The position numbers were made by a program, and so were the translations under genes. Below are positions 16,985 through 27,886 of a stretch of DNA of 64,000 nt, piece after piece; within the stretch, counting starts at the first letter, position 1, and each line of letters starts with the position of its first letter. Location of the stretch: contig JBDHTQ010000009.1 of the NCBI GenBank assembly GCA_039808765.1, positions 1-64,000 on the forward strand. The letters run 5' to 3'. The notes under the pieces were generated by a model. That model saw nothing but the letters and a program-made list of their open reading frames with translations, did no database searches and was not told the origin of the DNA. The stretch is from JBDHTQ01 sp039808765. Its GTDB lineage: Bacteria; Pseudomonadota; Alphaproteobacteria; UBA2400.

Positions 16985-18223
16985 TTAGCGGTTGTCATTT
17001 CTTGGCTTTGCTTTTCCGGCTTCACCACATAACCGGAAAGCGTAGGCGGCCGCAAGAGGACCAATTGTCTCGAAAATGGCAACCATCGAAAAAACGATGG
17101 CTTCAATTTCTGAAGCAATTTCTGAGTCTAAGTGATTAAGCGCAGATGCAAGTCCAATCGCCATACCTGCCATAGGGATTAAAAGTAGGCTGATTGCTTT
17201 TTCTTGCGGGCGAAAAAATCTATTGTGTCGAGAAGCGGCAATTACACCCATAAATTTACTGAGCGAGCGAATTAAAACGAGAAGGATGGGGGCTAAGCCT
17301 AGGGCTAAAAAGAGGCTGGGGTCGATTTTTGCTCCGGCCATCACAAACAAAATAATGAAAAAAATATCTCCGCCCTCACCAAGAGTAATTCGTGTGAGAT
17401 TGTGCTTTGAGGATTCAAACCAACGCGTTGCTATTCCCAGCACCAATGGTGCTAGCAACGACGAAATACCAAACATTGTGCACGTTCCTAAAGTCAGCAT
17501 TACAGCTCCTACAATAATGGCAAAACGATAATGCTGATCGTGCTCGTGCAGAAGTTTTGTTATGTGGATAGCTAGCCAAGCGATCAAGACGCCGATAATT
17601 ATTGCGCCAATCAACGGAATAAAAGGAATAAACGGAATCAAAATGAGGTTATCTATAGATTCGCTTTGATATTTAATGAGCGCAGCGGGCATCACAAACG
17701 AAAAAAGTAAAAAAGAGATGAGGTTATTCATCGCAACAAGTGATTTGACATGTTCAGTCACTGGGCCTTTTGTTTTGAGTTCTTCAGAAACATGCACAAG
17801 TACAGCTGGCGATGAAGAAACAGAAATAGCCCCAATTATGCTTGAAAAGACCAAATCATAACCGAGCGCAAGCATAAGAAGAGTTGTCAGTATAAATGTT
17901 GTTCCTGTTTCAAGCGCCGCCATCATCATCAGGCGTTTTGAGTGTAACATCTGTCTTGGATGTAACATATTTCCCAAACGATAAAGAATAAGGCCAATCG
18001 CAATATCGGTGAGAACGCTCGATTCACCTAAGACAGTTTTGTCAATTATTCCTAATCCATGAGGCCCAATCATAAATCCTATAAACATGAATGATGTAAT
18101 TGTTGGCATCCATTTCAGGCGTGATGCAAGCGTGCCACCTAAGACCCCCATCAGCAAAAACATCCCGAAAACAAACATTACATTTGGTTGAAAGGAGATA
18201 AATTCTGTTAGAAAGCTATCCAT
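16985..18223 (-). CDS. CPA2-family cation:proton antiporter
   Basis: A 412-residue membrane protein with about twelve hydrophobic segments in the pattern of the monovalent cation:proton antiporter-2 family: FGMFLLMGVLGGTLASRLKW, FMFIGFMIGPHGLG, DIAIGLILYRLGNML, then a discontinuous-helix region with GAISVSSSPAVLVHV, and LAPLVLGIATRWFE. Members exchange K+ or Na+ for H+ across the inner membrane. There is no RCK/TrkA-N regulatory domain. The CPA2 family as a whole is clear; the ion is not determinable. It appears monocistronic. Confidence 0.82.
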   Translation of the reverse strand: MDSFLTEFISFQPNVMFVFGMFLLMGVLGGTLASRLKWMPTITSFMFIGFMIGPHGLGIIDKTVLGESSVLTDIAIGLILYRLGNMLHPRQMLHSKRLMMMAALETGTTFILTTLLMLALGYDLVFSSIIGAISVSSSPAVLVHVSEELKTKGPVTEHVKSLVAMNNLISFLLFSFVMPAALIKYQSESIDNLILIPFIPFIPLIGAIIIGVLIAWLAIHITKLLHEHDQHYRFAIIVGAVMLTLGTCTMFGISSLLAPLVLGIATRWFESSKHNLTRITLGEGGDIFFIILFVMAGAKIDPSLFLALGLAPILLVLIRSLSKFMGVIAASRHNRFFRPQEKAISLLLIPMAGMAIGLASALNHLDSEIASEIEAIVFSMVAIFETIGPLAAAYAFRLCGEAGKAKPRNDNR

Positions 18224-18457
18224 TTCTATTCCATGCGTTAGTGAGTTATAGGTTGTGTCTATGATGGCACGCCGAACCAGTTTACAATAACAGTCAGTTG
18301 TTAAAATTTATCATAGTTTAAAGAAGTATTTATGTGTTCGAAAGGTGATGGTCCAAATATTTTTTGGATGCTTTAGTTGAAAAAAAGAATTGCCTGTGGC
18401 CGCATTGGGGCGATCATGTTCGCTAGAATTGTGGTATCGACTCAAACAAATACCTGA

Positions 18458-21261
18458 TTAATGAGCTTCTGCCCAATTTTGACCGGCACCAACTTCAACG
18501 ATGAGCGGAACAGTAAGTGTGGCAACTGTTTCCATGATATTTTTGATTAGCAATCCTGTTTGCTCTGCCTCAGAAACGGGTACCTCAAAAACAAGTTCGT
18601 CATGGACCTGCAAAAGCATTCGACCAGATAACCCAGCCTTTAGTAAGGCAGAAGGAATTTTTCCCATGGCTTTTTTGATCACATCTGCGGCACTTCCTTG
18701 CAGTGGAGCGTTGATCGCCTGCCGCTCAGCAAAGCTTCGGCGCGCGTTGTTCTTGTCATTCATGCCGTTGATATAGCATTTTCGACCAAAGATGGTGGTT
18801 ATATAACCTTTATCACGCGCCATGCTTTTCATCGATTCCATATAGTCGCGCAGTTGCGGAAAGCGCTCAAAATAAATTTTAATAAATTGGGAGGCCTCGC
18901 TTTGCGCAATGCCAAGGTTGCGGGCTAAACCAAAGGCAGAGATGCCATAAATGATGCCGAAGTTGATGGCTTTTGCGCGTCGTCTGAGATCGCTGCTCAC
19001 TTGATCATGAGGAACGCCAAAAACCTCGCTTGCGGTGCGGCGATGAATGTCTTCATTGTTTAAAAAAGCTTCTTTTAGAGCAGGAATATCTGCCACGTGA
19101 GCCAGTAAACGTAATTCAATTTGAGAGTAGTCAGCAGAAAGAAGAATATTGCTTTGCTCTGCAACAAAAGCCCGACGAATAAGGCGTCCTTCTTCGGAAC
19201 GAATGGGGATGTTTTGTAAGTTTGGGTCTGTCGACGAGAATCGCCCCGTCACAGTGGCCGCCAAGGCAAACGATGTATGCACGCGTCCTGAACGTGGATT
19301 GATCTGTTGTTGCAGGGATTCCGTATAAGTGCTGCGTAGTTTGTGATATTGACGCCAATCGAGAATTTTTTGAGCAATGTCATATCCCTGTGCCGCTAGG
19401 GTATCAAGTACGTCAGCATCGGTTACCCATGCCCCGTTTTTACTGCGCACGCCGCCGGGCAGTTGAAGATTATCAAACAAAACTTCGCCTAATTGTTTGG
19501 GTGAGGCGAGGTTGAATGTGGTTTTGGCAAGTGCATAAATGTCTGTTTCAAGCACAAGCATTTTTTGGCTAAATTCTTGAGAAAGAACGCGCAAGATATC
19601 CGGATTGATGCGTACGCCATCCAATTCCATCGCTCCCACAATAGCGGGCAACGGGCGTTCAATCAGTTCATAAAGTGTTGTTTGCTTTTCAGAAACCAAC
19701 CGCGGTTTTAAGCAGTGCCATAAGCGCAGGGTAACGTCGGCATCTTCGGCGGCATAAGCGCAGGCTTTATCGAGTGGCACCTGATCAAAAGTGATTTGGG
19801 TTTTTCCGGTTCCACAGACGTCTGAAAAAGGAATGGGGGTATGATCCAAAAAGAGTGTTGACAACGTATCCATACCGTGGCCATGCAGGCCATTGTCCAG
19901 AACAGAAGACAGCAACATGGTGTCGTCATAGGGATAGAGATGAATGCCGTGTTGCGCGAACATTTGCCAATCAAATTTGACGTTTTGACCGATCTTTAAA
20001 ACAGCATGATCTTCAAGCAAGGGCTTGAGCAAGGCAAGGGCGCGTTGCATATCAAGTTGTTCAATCTCTGAATGGCCTAGCAGTGCTTGTGTGTCACGAT
20101 GCGCCAGCGGAATGTAGCAGGCTTCACCTGGGCTTAAGGCAAGAGAGATACCCACCAGATCAGCTTTTGCCGGGATCAGCGAGGTGGTTTCGGTATCAAT
20201 TGCAATCACTGCTTGAGCGTGGGCTTTCTCAATCCAATCTTGTAGAACAGCCTCATCTTGAATCAACATGTATGTGCCAAAAGGGGCTTGATGTTGTGGT
20301 TTTTTAAGCTGAGCTGGTGCACTTAGTTTCTCGTTTAAACCGACTGCAGAAAAAGAGGGGACTGCAGGAGCGTTCACTTTAATGCCGGACTTGCTTGCAA
20401 TACGCGCTGAAAGCGTTTTAAACCCTTGATGCAGTAACCATGATTGTAAAGCATCAGGATCAGGTTCGGGGGCGGTGATAGCGGTTAAAGGCAAGGGGAG
20501 AGGTGCGTTGGCATCCAGCTCGATCAGGCGGCGCGACAGGCGAATCTGCTCTGCACAGGTGACGAGTGTTTCGCGCCGTTTGGCTTGTTTAATATTATCA
20601 GCTTGATGCAACAAATTTTCCAGTGTTTCATATTCGCCAAGAAGTTGGGCAGCGGTTTTTACACCAATTCCCGGCGCACCGGGAACATTGTCGGCGGTAT
20701 CGCCGACTAAGGCCAACAGATCACCGACTTGATCCGGTCTTACACCAAATTTTTCATACACTTCGCGGTCGGTAATCTCTTTGTTTTTCATGGGATCAAT
20801 GAGGCGAATGCCAGGTCGGATCAGCTGAAACAAGTCTTTGTCACTGGAATAAATCTGCACATCACCGCCTGATATTTCTGTTTCACGCGCATAAGAAGCA
20901 ATTAAATCATCGGCTTCATATTCGGCCAGCTCGGCGCAGGCACATCCAAATGCTTTTGCAGATTCACGAATAAGAGCAAATTGTGGAATTAGCTCGGGAG
21001 GGGGGGGGGGCGATGGGCTTTGTACTCAGGATACAGCGTTGTGCGAAAACTGGTGCGCCCCGCATCAAAAATCACTAAGACGCGTGCCCCCTTTTGTTCT
21101 TCCAGAAGTTTATAGAGCATGGCGCTAAACCCATAAACTGCCCCCACGGGTGTGCCATCCGCAGGGCGGGTAAGGGGGGGAAGGGCGTGAAAAGCGCGAA
21201 AAATGTAACCTGATCCATCAATCAAGATTAAAGGAGCGGCGGGCGAGCAGTCTAAATCCAT
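18458..21261 (-). CDS. polA: DNA polymerase I, frameshifted in a poly-C tract
   Basis: Two open frames together make one complete Pol I. The N-terminal frame (21261 down to 20989) encodes residues 1-84 of the 5'-3' exonuclease (LILIDGSGYIFRAFHALPPL, VIFDAGRTSFR, YPEYKAHRPP) and then stops early. The second frame resumes immediately after an 11-base C run with PELIPQFALIRESAKAFG, EADDLIASYA and YSSDKD. It then carries an intact 3'-5' exonuclease (IAIDTETTSL, GQNVKFDW) and polymerase domain (DYSQIELRLLAH, NFGIIYGISAFGL, HDELVFE). Nine or twelve C residues would restore the frame; nine gives the common RPPPPE. Total length would be about 930 aa. The polymerase frame on its own has only a GTG (20860) as candidate start. 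A homopolymer sequencing error, a real mutation or slippage are all possible. Confidence 0.9.
21000..21010 (-). repeat. 11-bp homopolymer tract at the polA frameshift
   Basis: Eleven G residues on the plus strand (C in the coding strand) sit at the exact point where the reading frame of polA breaks. They encode a proline run that in relatives is usually four residues. Such tracts are prone to slippage both in cells and in sequencing. Confidence 0.85.
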
Positions 21262-21326
21262 GCGTTAGGTTTAAAGAACCCAGGGCCCTGCGTCAATCCG
21301 TGACTGGGTAAAATGTGTCATTCCCT

Positions 21327-21354
21327 TTGAGAAGATCAAACTTTTTGCTATAGA
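21327..21354 (+). promoter_or_regulatory. putative promoter of the opg operon
   Basis: TTGAGA at 21327-21332 and TATAGA at 21349-21354, 16 bp apart, lie about 40 bases ahead of the opgG start. This is a reasonable sigma70-like match by eye; no operator is evident. Confidence 0.4.
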
Positions 21355-21391
21355 GTAGAAAATTGAGATTACTTTTCGGGTTTGAGGGTCT

Positions 21392-22993
21392 ATGTCACGC
21401 TTTTCACAATCATTAAAAGTTGCCGTCATCGCTATATTGACTTTGTCGGCATCGTTTTCAGCTGTTCAGGCAAAAGAGTCGGAACCAGAAAACACAAGTG
21501 TCGCGGCAGCCACCCTGCCTCCCATTCCTCCCGTTAAACCACAATTCAGCAATGTGTTTAGCTTTGATTACCTTAAGCAAGAAGCAGCCGCGCTGGCGCA
21601 GAAGCCTTACAGCGCACCCAATACGATCACGTCGCAATGGTTAAAGGATTTGAGTTACGATAGTTATCGTGATTTACGCTTTAATCATGATAAAGCCATC
21701 TGGGCTGATGACGGCTTACCGTTTCATATGGAATTTTTTCACCTTGGAGCCATTTTCACAACTCCGGTTCAAATTTATGAAGTCGATACCGACGAGAATG
21801 CTCATCGTTTTGCCTATAACCCTGATTTGTTTGTTTTCGGCAAAGACGGGGCCGTTCCCCACGAACACATCAGTGATGTGTCCGACTATGCTGGTTTTCG
21901 ATTGCACTACCCGTTAAACCGTCCTGACTATTATGATGAATTTTTGGTTTTTCTGGGCGCAAGCTATTTTCGCGGCGTGGCAAAGGGACAAAACTATGGA
22001 CTCTCAGCGCGCGGCTTGGCTGTTAACACTGCAATGCCGCAGGGTGAAGAGTTTCCGATGTTCCGCAAATTCTGGATTGTTAAACCCGCAGAGCATGCCC
22101 GCCATATCAAGGTGTACGCTTTACTTGATAGCCCAAGCGTGACGGGTGCCTATGCGTTTGATGTGACACCAGGTCGTGTTACGCGCATGGATGTATCGTC
22201 AACCCTTTACCCCCGGCAGGATATTGATCGCCTTGGCATTGCACCATTAACGTCGATGTTTGAGTTTGGTGAAAATGATAATCGGCTTAAAAGCGATTTT
22301 CGTCCTGAAGTGCACGACAGTGACGGTTTGCTGCTCAATAACAGCACTGGTGAGTGGGTTTGGCGCCCGCTTCTTAATCCGGTCAATCTGGGGGTTAGTT
22401 CTTTCGCGCTTGAAAATCCGCGTGGTTTTGGTCTGATGCAACGTGACCGTAACTTCTCTGATTATGAGGATTTGGAAGCACGTTACGAATCACGCCCCAG
22501 CTTGTGGGTTGAACCGCAAGGTAAATGGGGCAAAGGTGCCGTTCAGCTGGTGGAAATTCCCACCGATAGTGAAATTCATGATAATATTGTAGCATACTGG
22601 ATTCCCGATCAACCTGTGAAAGCTGGGCAACCACTGTCGTTTGATTATACGTTGAATTGGGGTGATGATCCTGATTCATCTGATCATCCGGCCATGGTTT
22701 TATCAACCCGTGTGGGCCGACAATTCGATCAAAACAAAATCAAGTTTGTCATTGACTTTGAAGGGCTATCTGGAAGATACAGAAAAGAAGACGGATCTCC
22801 TGATGTTGATCTGTGGACCAGCAACGGTAAGATTGAGGGCAGGTCCATTGCGCCGAATCCGCATTCAGACGGTTGGCGTGTGAGCTTTGATCTCAACCCA
22901 GATGGTCAAGATATTCATGAACTGCGTTGCATCTTAAAGCGAAACGGCCAACCTGTTTCTGAAACATGGTCGTACCAATGGCGACCGGAGTAA
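21392..22993 (+). CDS. opgG: OpgG, periplasmic glucan biosynthesis protein G
   Basis: A 533-residue MdoG/OpgG protein with a typical signal peptide (residues 1-27, SLKVAVIAILTLSASFSAVQA) and the two-domain beta-sandwich body: FDYLKQEAAALAQKPY, FHMEFFHLGAIFTTPVQIYE, GASYFRGVAKGQNYGLSARG, LTSMFEFGENDNR, WVEPQGKWGKGAVQLVEIP. OpgG works in the periplasm on the nascent beta-1,2-glucan backbone of osmoregulated periplasmic glucans. The downstream gene starts 7 bp after its stop, and opgH follows, so these form one operon. Confidence 0.96.
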   Translation: MSRFSQSLKVAVIAILTLSASFSAVQAKESEPENTSVAAATLPPIPPVKPQFSNVFSFDYLKQEAAALAQKPYSAPNTITSQWLKDLSYDSYRDLRFNHDKAIWADDGLPFHMEFFHLGAIFTTPVQIYEVDTDENAHRFAYNPDLFVFGKDGAVPHEHISDVSDYAGFRLHYPLNRPDYYDEFLVFLGASYFRGVAKGQNYGLSARGLAVNTAMPQGEEFPMFRKFWIVKPAEHARHIKVYALLDSPSVTGAYAFDVTPGRVTRMDVSSTLYPRQDIDRLGIAPLTSMFEFGENDNRLKSDFRPEVHDSDGLLLNNSTGEWVWRPLLNPVNLGVSSFALENPRGFGLMQRDRNFSDYEDLEARYESRPSLWVEPQGKWGKGAVQLVEIPTDSEIHDNIVAYWIPDQPVKAGQPLSFDYTLNWGDDPDSSDHPAMVLSTRVGRQFDQNKIKFVIDFEGLSGRYRKEDGSPDVDLWTSNGKIEGRSIAPNPHSDGWRVSFDLNPDGQDIHELRCILKRNGQPVSETWSYQWRPE

Positions 22994-23000
22994 GCGGTGT

Positions 23001-23534
23001 ATGACTGATCAAGCCTATGATGATAAAAGGAGAAGAGACGTGTTGCCCCTCCCCCATCCCTTTGCTCATAAAGGTGGCCGGCTTTATCCTGCGGCCCCTT
23101 ACTCTTCACAGCATTTAAAAACGGCCTTACTTGGATTAGCCCGTTCTTTGGGGGCTGAGGGTGATAAAAAACAGCGTCAGCTGGCCGCATTGTTTTGGCA
23201 AATGCTCCCTATGCGCCGGATGTCAGTGGAAACGGCACTGGATTATCTCAATTTGGTGGTGCTGGAAAAAGCGGAACAGCATTTTAAACGGCCTCTTTCG
23301 CTCGCAGATTTGCGTGTCGCTATCATGCAGCAAAAGATTGAGCCGATTGTTGTTTTTTCCCAAGAGTCGGAGACAACCGCTCGCCCAACCGTTTTGCCTC
23401 ATTCATTGCATGTTACACCGCAAGAAAATCCGCTTGAAATGCCGATACAACCGCTCACGCCGCTAACGTTGAGCCAGATTTTAAGCGGTGGTCTTGTGTG
23501 TTCCTATCGTCAATTCTCGTCTGCTTCTGCTTAA
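23001..23534 (+). CDS. unknown protein encoded between opgG and opgH
   Basis: A 177-residue protein tightly packed between opgG (7-bp gap) and opgH (9-bp gap). It has a charged N-terminus, a helical region (LKTALLGLARSLGAEGD, QLAALFWQMLPMRRM, ALDYLNLVVLEKAEQHF) and a Pro/Thr-rich tail from about 120 (MPIQPLTPLTLSQIL). There is no signal peptide or membrane segment, so it is probably cytoplasmic. Classical opgGH operons lack it. A role in assembling or regulating the OpgH synthase is plausible from position but is inference. I do not recognise the family. Confidence 0.75.
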   Translation: MTDQAYDDKRRRDVLPLPHPFAHKGGRLYPAAPYSSQHLKTALLGLARSLGAEGDKKQRQLAALFWQMLPMRRMSVETALDYLNLVVLEKAEQHFKRPLSLADLRVAIMQQKIEPIVVFSQESETTARPTVLPHSLHVTPQENPLEMPIQPLTPLTLSQILSGGLVCSYRQFSSASA

Positions 23535-23543
23535 AGGATTATC

Positions 23544-25604
23544 GTGTCACTGCCTCGTTCGCCCTCTGCGTTTGCGCGTCGTTTGTTGTTGCTTGTTTTA
23601 ACATTAGGAACGGCGGGTGGTGCCACTGCACTCTGGGCTGATCTTTTAGCGCAAAACGGCCTCACTATTCTGGATATTATCCAAATAATTTTATTCGCAT
23701 TAAGTTATTTATGGGTAAGCCCCTTTTTCTGGAGTTCCATTTTGGGTTGGCTGCGGCTGGCATCAGGGGGCAAGACGCCGGGAATTGTTCACCCGCATCA
23801 TCTCTTGCCGGGGGTCGAGGCGCCAGAGTTAATGAATCATCGCGCTACCGCCATTGTGATTCCTGTTTATAATGAAGAAGCTGGGGCCGTCTTCGCCCGT
23901 CTTTGTGCAATGTATAAAGCCTTGGAGCGCTCTGGCAATCTTCAGCACTTTCATTTTTTTGTTTTATCAGACAGCACCGACGCCGAAGCCTGGTTGGCTG
24001 AAGAAATAATGTGGTCGAAAGTTGTGCGCGAGTTGAATGCCGAAGGACGTTTGTTTTATCGGCATCGTCCCAAAAACACGGCTCGCAAGGCTGGCAACAT
24101 AGGTGATTTTTGTCAGCGCTGGGGTGGCTCGTATGAGCATATGATCGTGTTGGATGCCGATAGTCTGCTTACCGTAGAAGCCATTCTGATGATGGCACGG
24201 TTGGCTAAACTCAATCCCCATGCGGGCATCATTCAAGGACTGCCGACGATCATCGGGGCAAAAAGTTTTTTTGCACGTTCACAGCAATTTGCTGTCCGCC
24301 TTTACGGTCCGTTGATTGCAGCAGGGATCAATTTTTGGCATTTAGGTGATGGCAATTATTGGGGTCATAACGCGATCATTAACGTGGCCTTTTTTGCGCA
24401 ACAATGCGGGTTGCCTAATTTGCCCGGTGCGCCGCCTTTCGGGGGGCATATTCTCAGCCATGATTTTATTGAGGCAGCTTTGATTCGGCGGGGGGGGTGG
24501 CGGGTGTGGCTCGTGGGAGAAATACCTGGCTGCTATGAACAAATGCCAGCATCCATCATTGAAAACGGTAAGCGAGAAAGACGATGGGTGCAGGGTAATT
24601 TACAGCATATGAAAATTCTTTTTGCTCACGGGCTGCATCCAATGAGTCGCATTCACCTTCTGATGGGAATTGTGGCGTTTAAAGTCTCAATTCTAAGTCT
24701 TCTATTTTTAACAGTGGGATTGGCGTCATCAATGTATGCCCAATTTGTTCCTCCAAGCTATTTTCCCGCGTACAAAACCCTGTTTCCTGCGTGGCCGATT
24801 TTTAATGGTGACTTGGCCTTGTCGCTTTTGGCTGGCACCATCGTTATGCTGACGCTGCCCAAAATTTTAGCCATTCTTTTGCGCATGGGAAAACAATCAC
24901 GTTTATATGGTGGGCGATTTAAACTGTTTTTGAGTTTTATGCTGGAGCATATTTTTACGGTTTTTATTGCGCCGATGCTTATGCTGATTCATGCGGGGTT
25001 TGTGGTCGATGTTTTCCGCCGCCGTGATTCAGGGTGGGGTAAACAAAATCGCGGTGATGCTGATACATCGTGGGGAGAGGCCTATCGCATTCATCGCTAC
25101 CATACATTGTTCGGTATGGTTTTGGGTGTGATGGGGTGGTACTTGGCTTCGTCCCTGTTTTGGTGGATTTCGCCGGTCGTGATTGGGTCCGTTTTTTCAA
25201 TTCCACTATCAGTTTTTTCCTCTCGTGTGAGCTGGGGGCAAGGTTTGCGTCGCGCAGGTATTTTTGTTATTCCAGAAGAAACAAATCCGCCGCAGGAGTG
25301 GACTGATTCCTTGGTTCATGAAGAAAATCTCACTCCTTTTTTACCAAAAGGATGTGGAGCATTAGGGGATATTACTCCTGTTTTATCTGACCCACATGTG
25401 AATGCCTTGCATCTTTCGCTTCTGCCAAGCAACAGCATGACGTATTGTGATTTAGACGAGTTGGCCAAAGCCCGACGTAAGCTGGCTCTTGGGCTTAAAG
25501 GAGAATATGTTCCTCCATTATCAAGTGCAGAACGCTATGCGCTGATGTTTGATCGCGAAACACTTGAACGTCTGCCTTTGGGGGTGTCACCAAAGCTACC
25601 TTGA
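23544..25604 (+). CDS. opgH: OpgH, glucans biosynthesis glucosyltransferase H
   Basis: A 686-residue inner-membrane GT2 glucosyltransferase that makes the beta-1,2-glucan backbone of osmoregulated periplasmic glucans from UDP-glucose. Two N-terminal membrane helices (LLLLVLTLGTAGGATALW, IIQIILFALSYLWVS) precede the GT-A domain with AIVIPVYNEEAG, HMIVLDADS and the processive-enzyme motif RERRWVQGN. C-terminal membrane helices and a soluble tail (LDELAKARRKLALG) follow. The start is GTG at 23544 with AAAGGAT upstream. In E. coli the N-terminus also links glucose status to FtsZ; that part is short here. Confidence 0.95.
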   Translation: MSLPRSPSAFARRLLLLVLTLGTAGGATALWADLLAQNGLTILDIIQIILFALSYLWVSPFFWSSILGWLRLASGGKTPGIVHPHHLLPGVEAPELMNHRATAIVIPVYNEEAGAVFARLCAMYKALERSGNLQHFHFFVLSDSTDAEAWLAEEIMWSKVVRELNAEGRLFYRHRPKNTARKAGNIGDFCQRWGGSYEHMIVLDADSLLTVEAILMMARLAKLNPHAGIIQGLPTIIGAKSFFARSQQFAVRLYGPLIAAGINFWHLGDGNYWGHNAIINVAFFAQQCGLPNLPGAPPFGGHILSHDFIEAALIRRGGWRVWLVGEIPGCYEQMPASIIENGKRERRWVQGNLQHMKILFAHGLHPMSRIHLLMGIVAFKVSILSLLFLTVGLASSMYAQFVPPSYFPAYKTLFPAWPIFNGDLALSLLAGTIVMLTLPKILAILLRMGKQSRLYGGRFKLFLSFMLEHIFTVFIAPMLMLIHAGFVVDVFRRRDSGWGKQNRGDADTSWGEAYRIHRYHTLFGMVLGVMGWYLASSLFWWISPVVIGSVFSIPLSVFSSRVSWGQGLRRAGIFVIPEETNPPQEWTDSLVHEENLTPFLPKGCGALGDITPVLSDPHVNALHLSLLPSNSMTYCDLDELAKARRKLALGLKGEYVPPLSSAERYALMFDRETLERLPLGVSPKLP

Positions 25605-25626
25605 TGAATTTAATGAAAGAAGATCG

Positions 25627-26718
25627 ATGATAGTGCCTGTTGTTCTTAAGCTTGAAACCTTACAGGTTATGCGTGGTCTTGCGGCACTTATGGTTGTGCT
25701 CTTTCACATGGAGGTTTCTATCTGGCCTGGTATTTTTCACATTTCGCAACCCTTCTTTAGTGGGTTTGAAATGGGATCGGCGGGTGTAGAAGTTTTTTTT
25801 GTAATCAGTGGTTTCATCATGTGGCATATTCATCATGATGATTGGGGGCTGGCGCAAAAATTTCTCCCGTTTCTTTACAAACGTGCGACGCGCATTTATC
25901 CACTCTACCTTTTTGTGTTTGGCATAACGGTATTTTTTTACTTTCTTTTTCCTGCTTTTGGATCGGCGCGAGCGCAACATTGGGGATCCGTTTTATACGA
26001 TGCTGCACTTTTGCCGACAGAAGGCTATCCACTTCTCGTGGTGGCATGGACACTTCAGTATGAAATGTTTTTTTACATGATGTTCGCCATCTCACTTTTG
26101 AATCGCTACTGGGGAGTCATGTTGGCGGGAATGTGGATGTTGGGTTGTACGATCAATCTTTTTATGCATACCCAAAACTTCTGGCTCGCATTTTTTTTCT
26201 CACCTTTAAATTTTTTGTTTGTGCTGGGTTGCCTTGCTGCACAAATTGTTCAAACCCGTCGATTGGTTTTTCCACACATTATTGGCATCATGGGTGTGAT
26301 TCTGTTTTTTGTGATTGGTATCAATAAAACCTTTCATCTTCTTACGATCGATGATGGGCTGCAATCGCTTTTATATGGTGTGGTCACGTGTATGATATTT
26401 GGATTTATTCAAGTGGAAGAAAAAATTAATTTTAAGAATTACTTTTTTAGACCTTTTGTTCTGATGGGGACAATAAGCTATTCGCTTTATCTTGTGCATT
26501 GTCTTGCCATGACAGTTTTTGGATTAATTTTGATCAAGTTCTCACTTGTCCAATATGTGCCGCTGTGCGTTTTGTTTTTTCTTCCGCCAATTGCGGCACT
26601 TATGAGCGGGTTGATGTGTTTTTGGTGGGTTGAGCATCCACTTCAGCGTTTTTTCAAAGGTCTTGGGGAAAAATTTTTTTCTTGTGAAGGTGGGCGTTTC
26701 AGCCATCGTCCTCTCTAA
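25627..26718 (+). CDS. acyltransferase-3 family membrane protein 1
   Basis: A 363-residue integral membrane acyltransferase of the OafA/OpgC superfamily. It starts LETLQVMRGLAALMVVLFHM (with the catalytic-region His), then EVFFVISGFIMWHI, about ten hydrophobic segments, and WWVEHPLQRFF at the C-terminus. The superfamily transfers acetyl or succinyl groups to extracytoplasmic glycans; OpgC, which succinylates periplasmic glucans, belongs to it. The ATG at 25627 has GAAAGAAG upstream and lies 22 bp after opgH, which supports a role in substituting the glucan. It is clearly paralogous to the next gene. Confidence 0.88.
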   Translation: MIVPVVLKLETLQVMRGLAALMVVLFHMEVSIWPGIFHISQPFFSGFEMGSAGVEVFFVISGFIMWHIHHDDWGLAQKFLPFLYKRATRIYPLYLFVFGITVFFYFLFPAFGSARAQHWGSVLYDAALLPTEGYPLLVVAWTLQYEMFFYMMFAISLLNRYWGVMLAGMWMLGCTINLFMHTQNFWLAFFFSPLNFLFVLGCLAAQIVQTRRLVFPHIIGIMGVILFFVIGINKTFHLLTIDDGLQSLLYGVVTCMIFGFIQVEEKINFKNYFFRPFVLMGTISYSLYLVHCLAMTVFGLILIKFSLVQYVPLCVLFFLPPIAALMSGLMCFWWVEHPLQRFFKGLGEKFFSCEGGRFSHRPL

Positions 26719-26810
26719 GAGAGGTTAGGGCTGCGTGAAAACGACATTATCCAGCCTTGTATTTATAAGATATTCGCGCGTAAAGTACCTGAGTTTATCG
26801 GGAATTGAGA

Positions 26811-27886
26811 ATGCAAAAACTTGAGTCAGTTCAGATTATGCGCGCGATTGCTGCTTTGCTGGTTGTATTTTTTCATGCACACGGTTATGTTTTGCCGCAA
26901 AAGCTGCATATCAGCGAACCGCTTTTTTATGGGTTCAGCATGGGGTATGCGGGAGTGGAAATTTTTTTTGTGATTAGCGGTTTTATTATGTGGCACATTC
27001 ACCGTTTGGATGTGGGGCAGCCAGCGCGGGCATGGAATTTTATATATAAACGTTTAACGCGCATTTATCCTATCTTTTTGATGATTTATGCGACACTCAT
27101 TGCATTGTACTGGCTTTTCCCTGGTCACGGCCCTGACAGTGCGAAAGATCTGACTCACGTCCTTGTGAGTGCTACTCTTTTGCCTACACCCTATTCTCCG
27201 GTGATGGTCGTCGCTTGGACGTTGCAGTTTGAGATGTTTTTTTACATGCTTTTTACGTTCCTTATTCTTTCTAAAAAGATTGGTGGCGCAGTCATTGCAT
27301 TGTGGGTGATGGGATGCATCATCAATGTGTTTTGTAATTGGCAGAGTTTTCCTGCGTCGTTTCTTTTTTCCGCGTATCATTTTCTTTTTTTAATGGGAGT
27401 CGCTGGAGCTGAGCTTTTGCGGATGCGGCGTTTGCCGAGACCTTTTTTGATCGGATTATGTGGATGCCTGCTTTTTTTAACAATCGGGTTGATTGAAGCA
27501 TATAATGTGGTGGTCTGGTACAAACCGCTCCGCACAATTTTATATGGATTTTCTGCCTTTATGATGTTGGCATTTGTGCAAAGTGAAAAGCAAGAGGCTC
27601 GTCGGGGGGCTGTTTACCGTGCCTTTGTTGTGCTTGGATTTGCCAGTTATTCTCTTTATTTGTTACATAGCCTGATTATGACGATTACAGGTGAATTAAT
27701 GGAAAAGGGTGGAATTATCTTTTTGTTGCCCAAGTGGGTGCTTTTTCTTATTCCGCCCGCCCTCGCGATATTTGGTTCGTTGATCTTTTACATGCTCATA
27801 GAAAGGCGCTTGCAAGATTTTTTCAAGCGCATGCAGCCGAAAAAGAGATTGCCCATGACAGCTGCGTTGAAAAACGTGGAAAACGT

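Noticed and set aside
18458..21261. polA as a decayed pseudogene
   Set aside because: All domains on both sides of the single frameshift are intact, and the break is in a homopolymer, so a local error or tract variation is more likely than gene loss.
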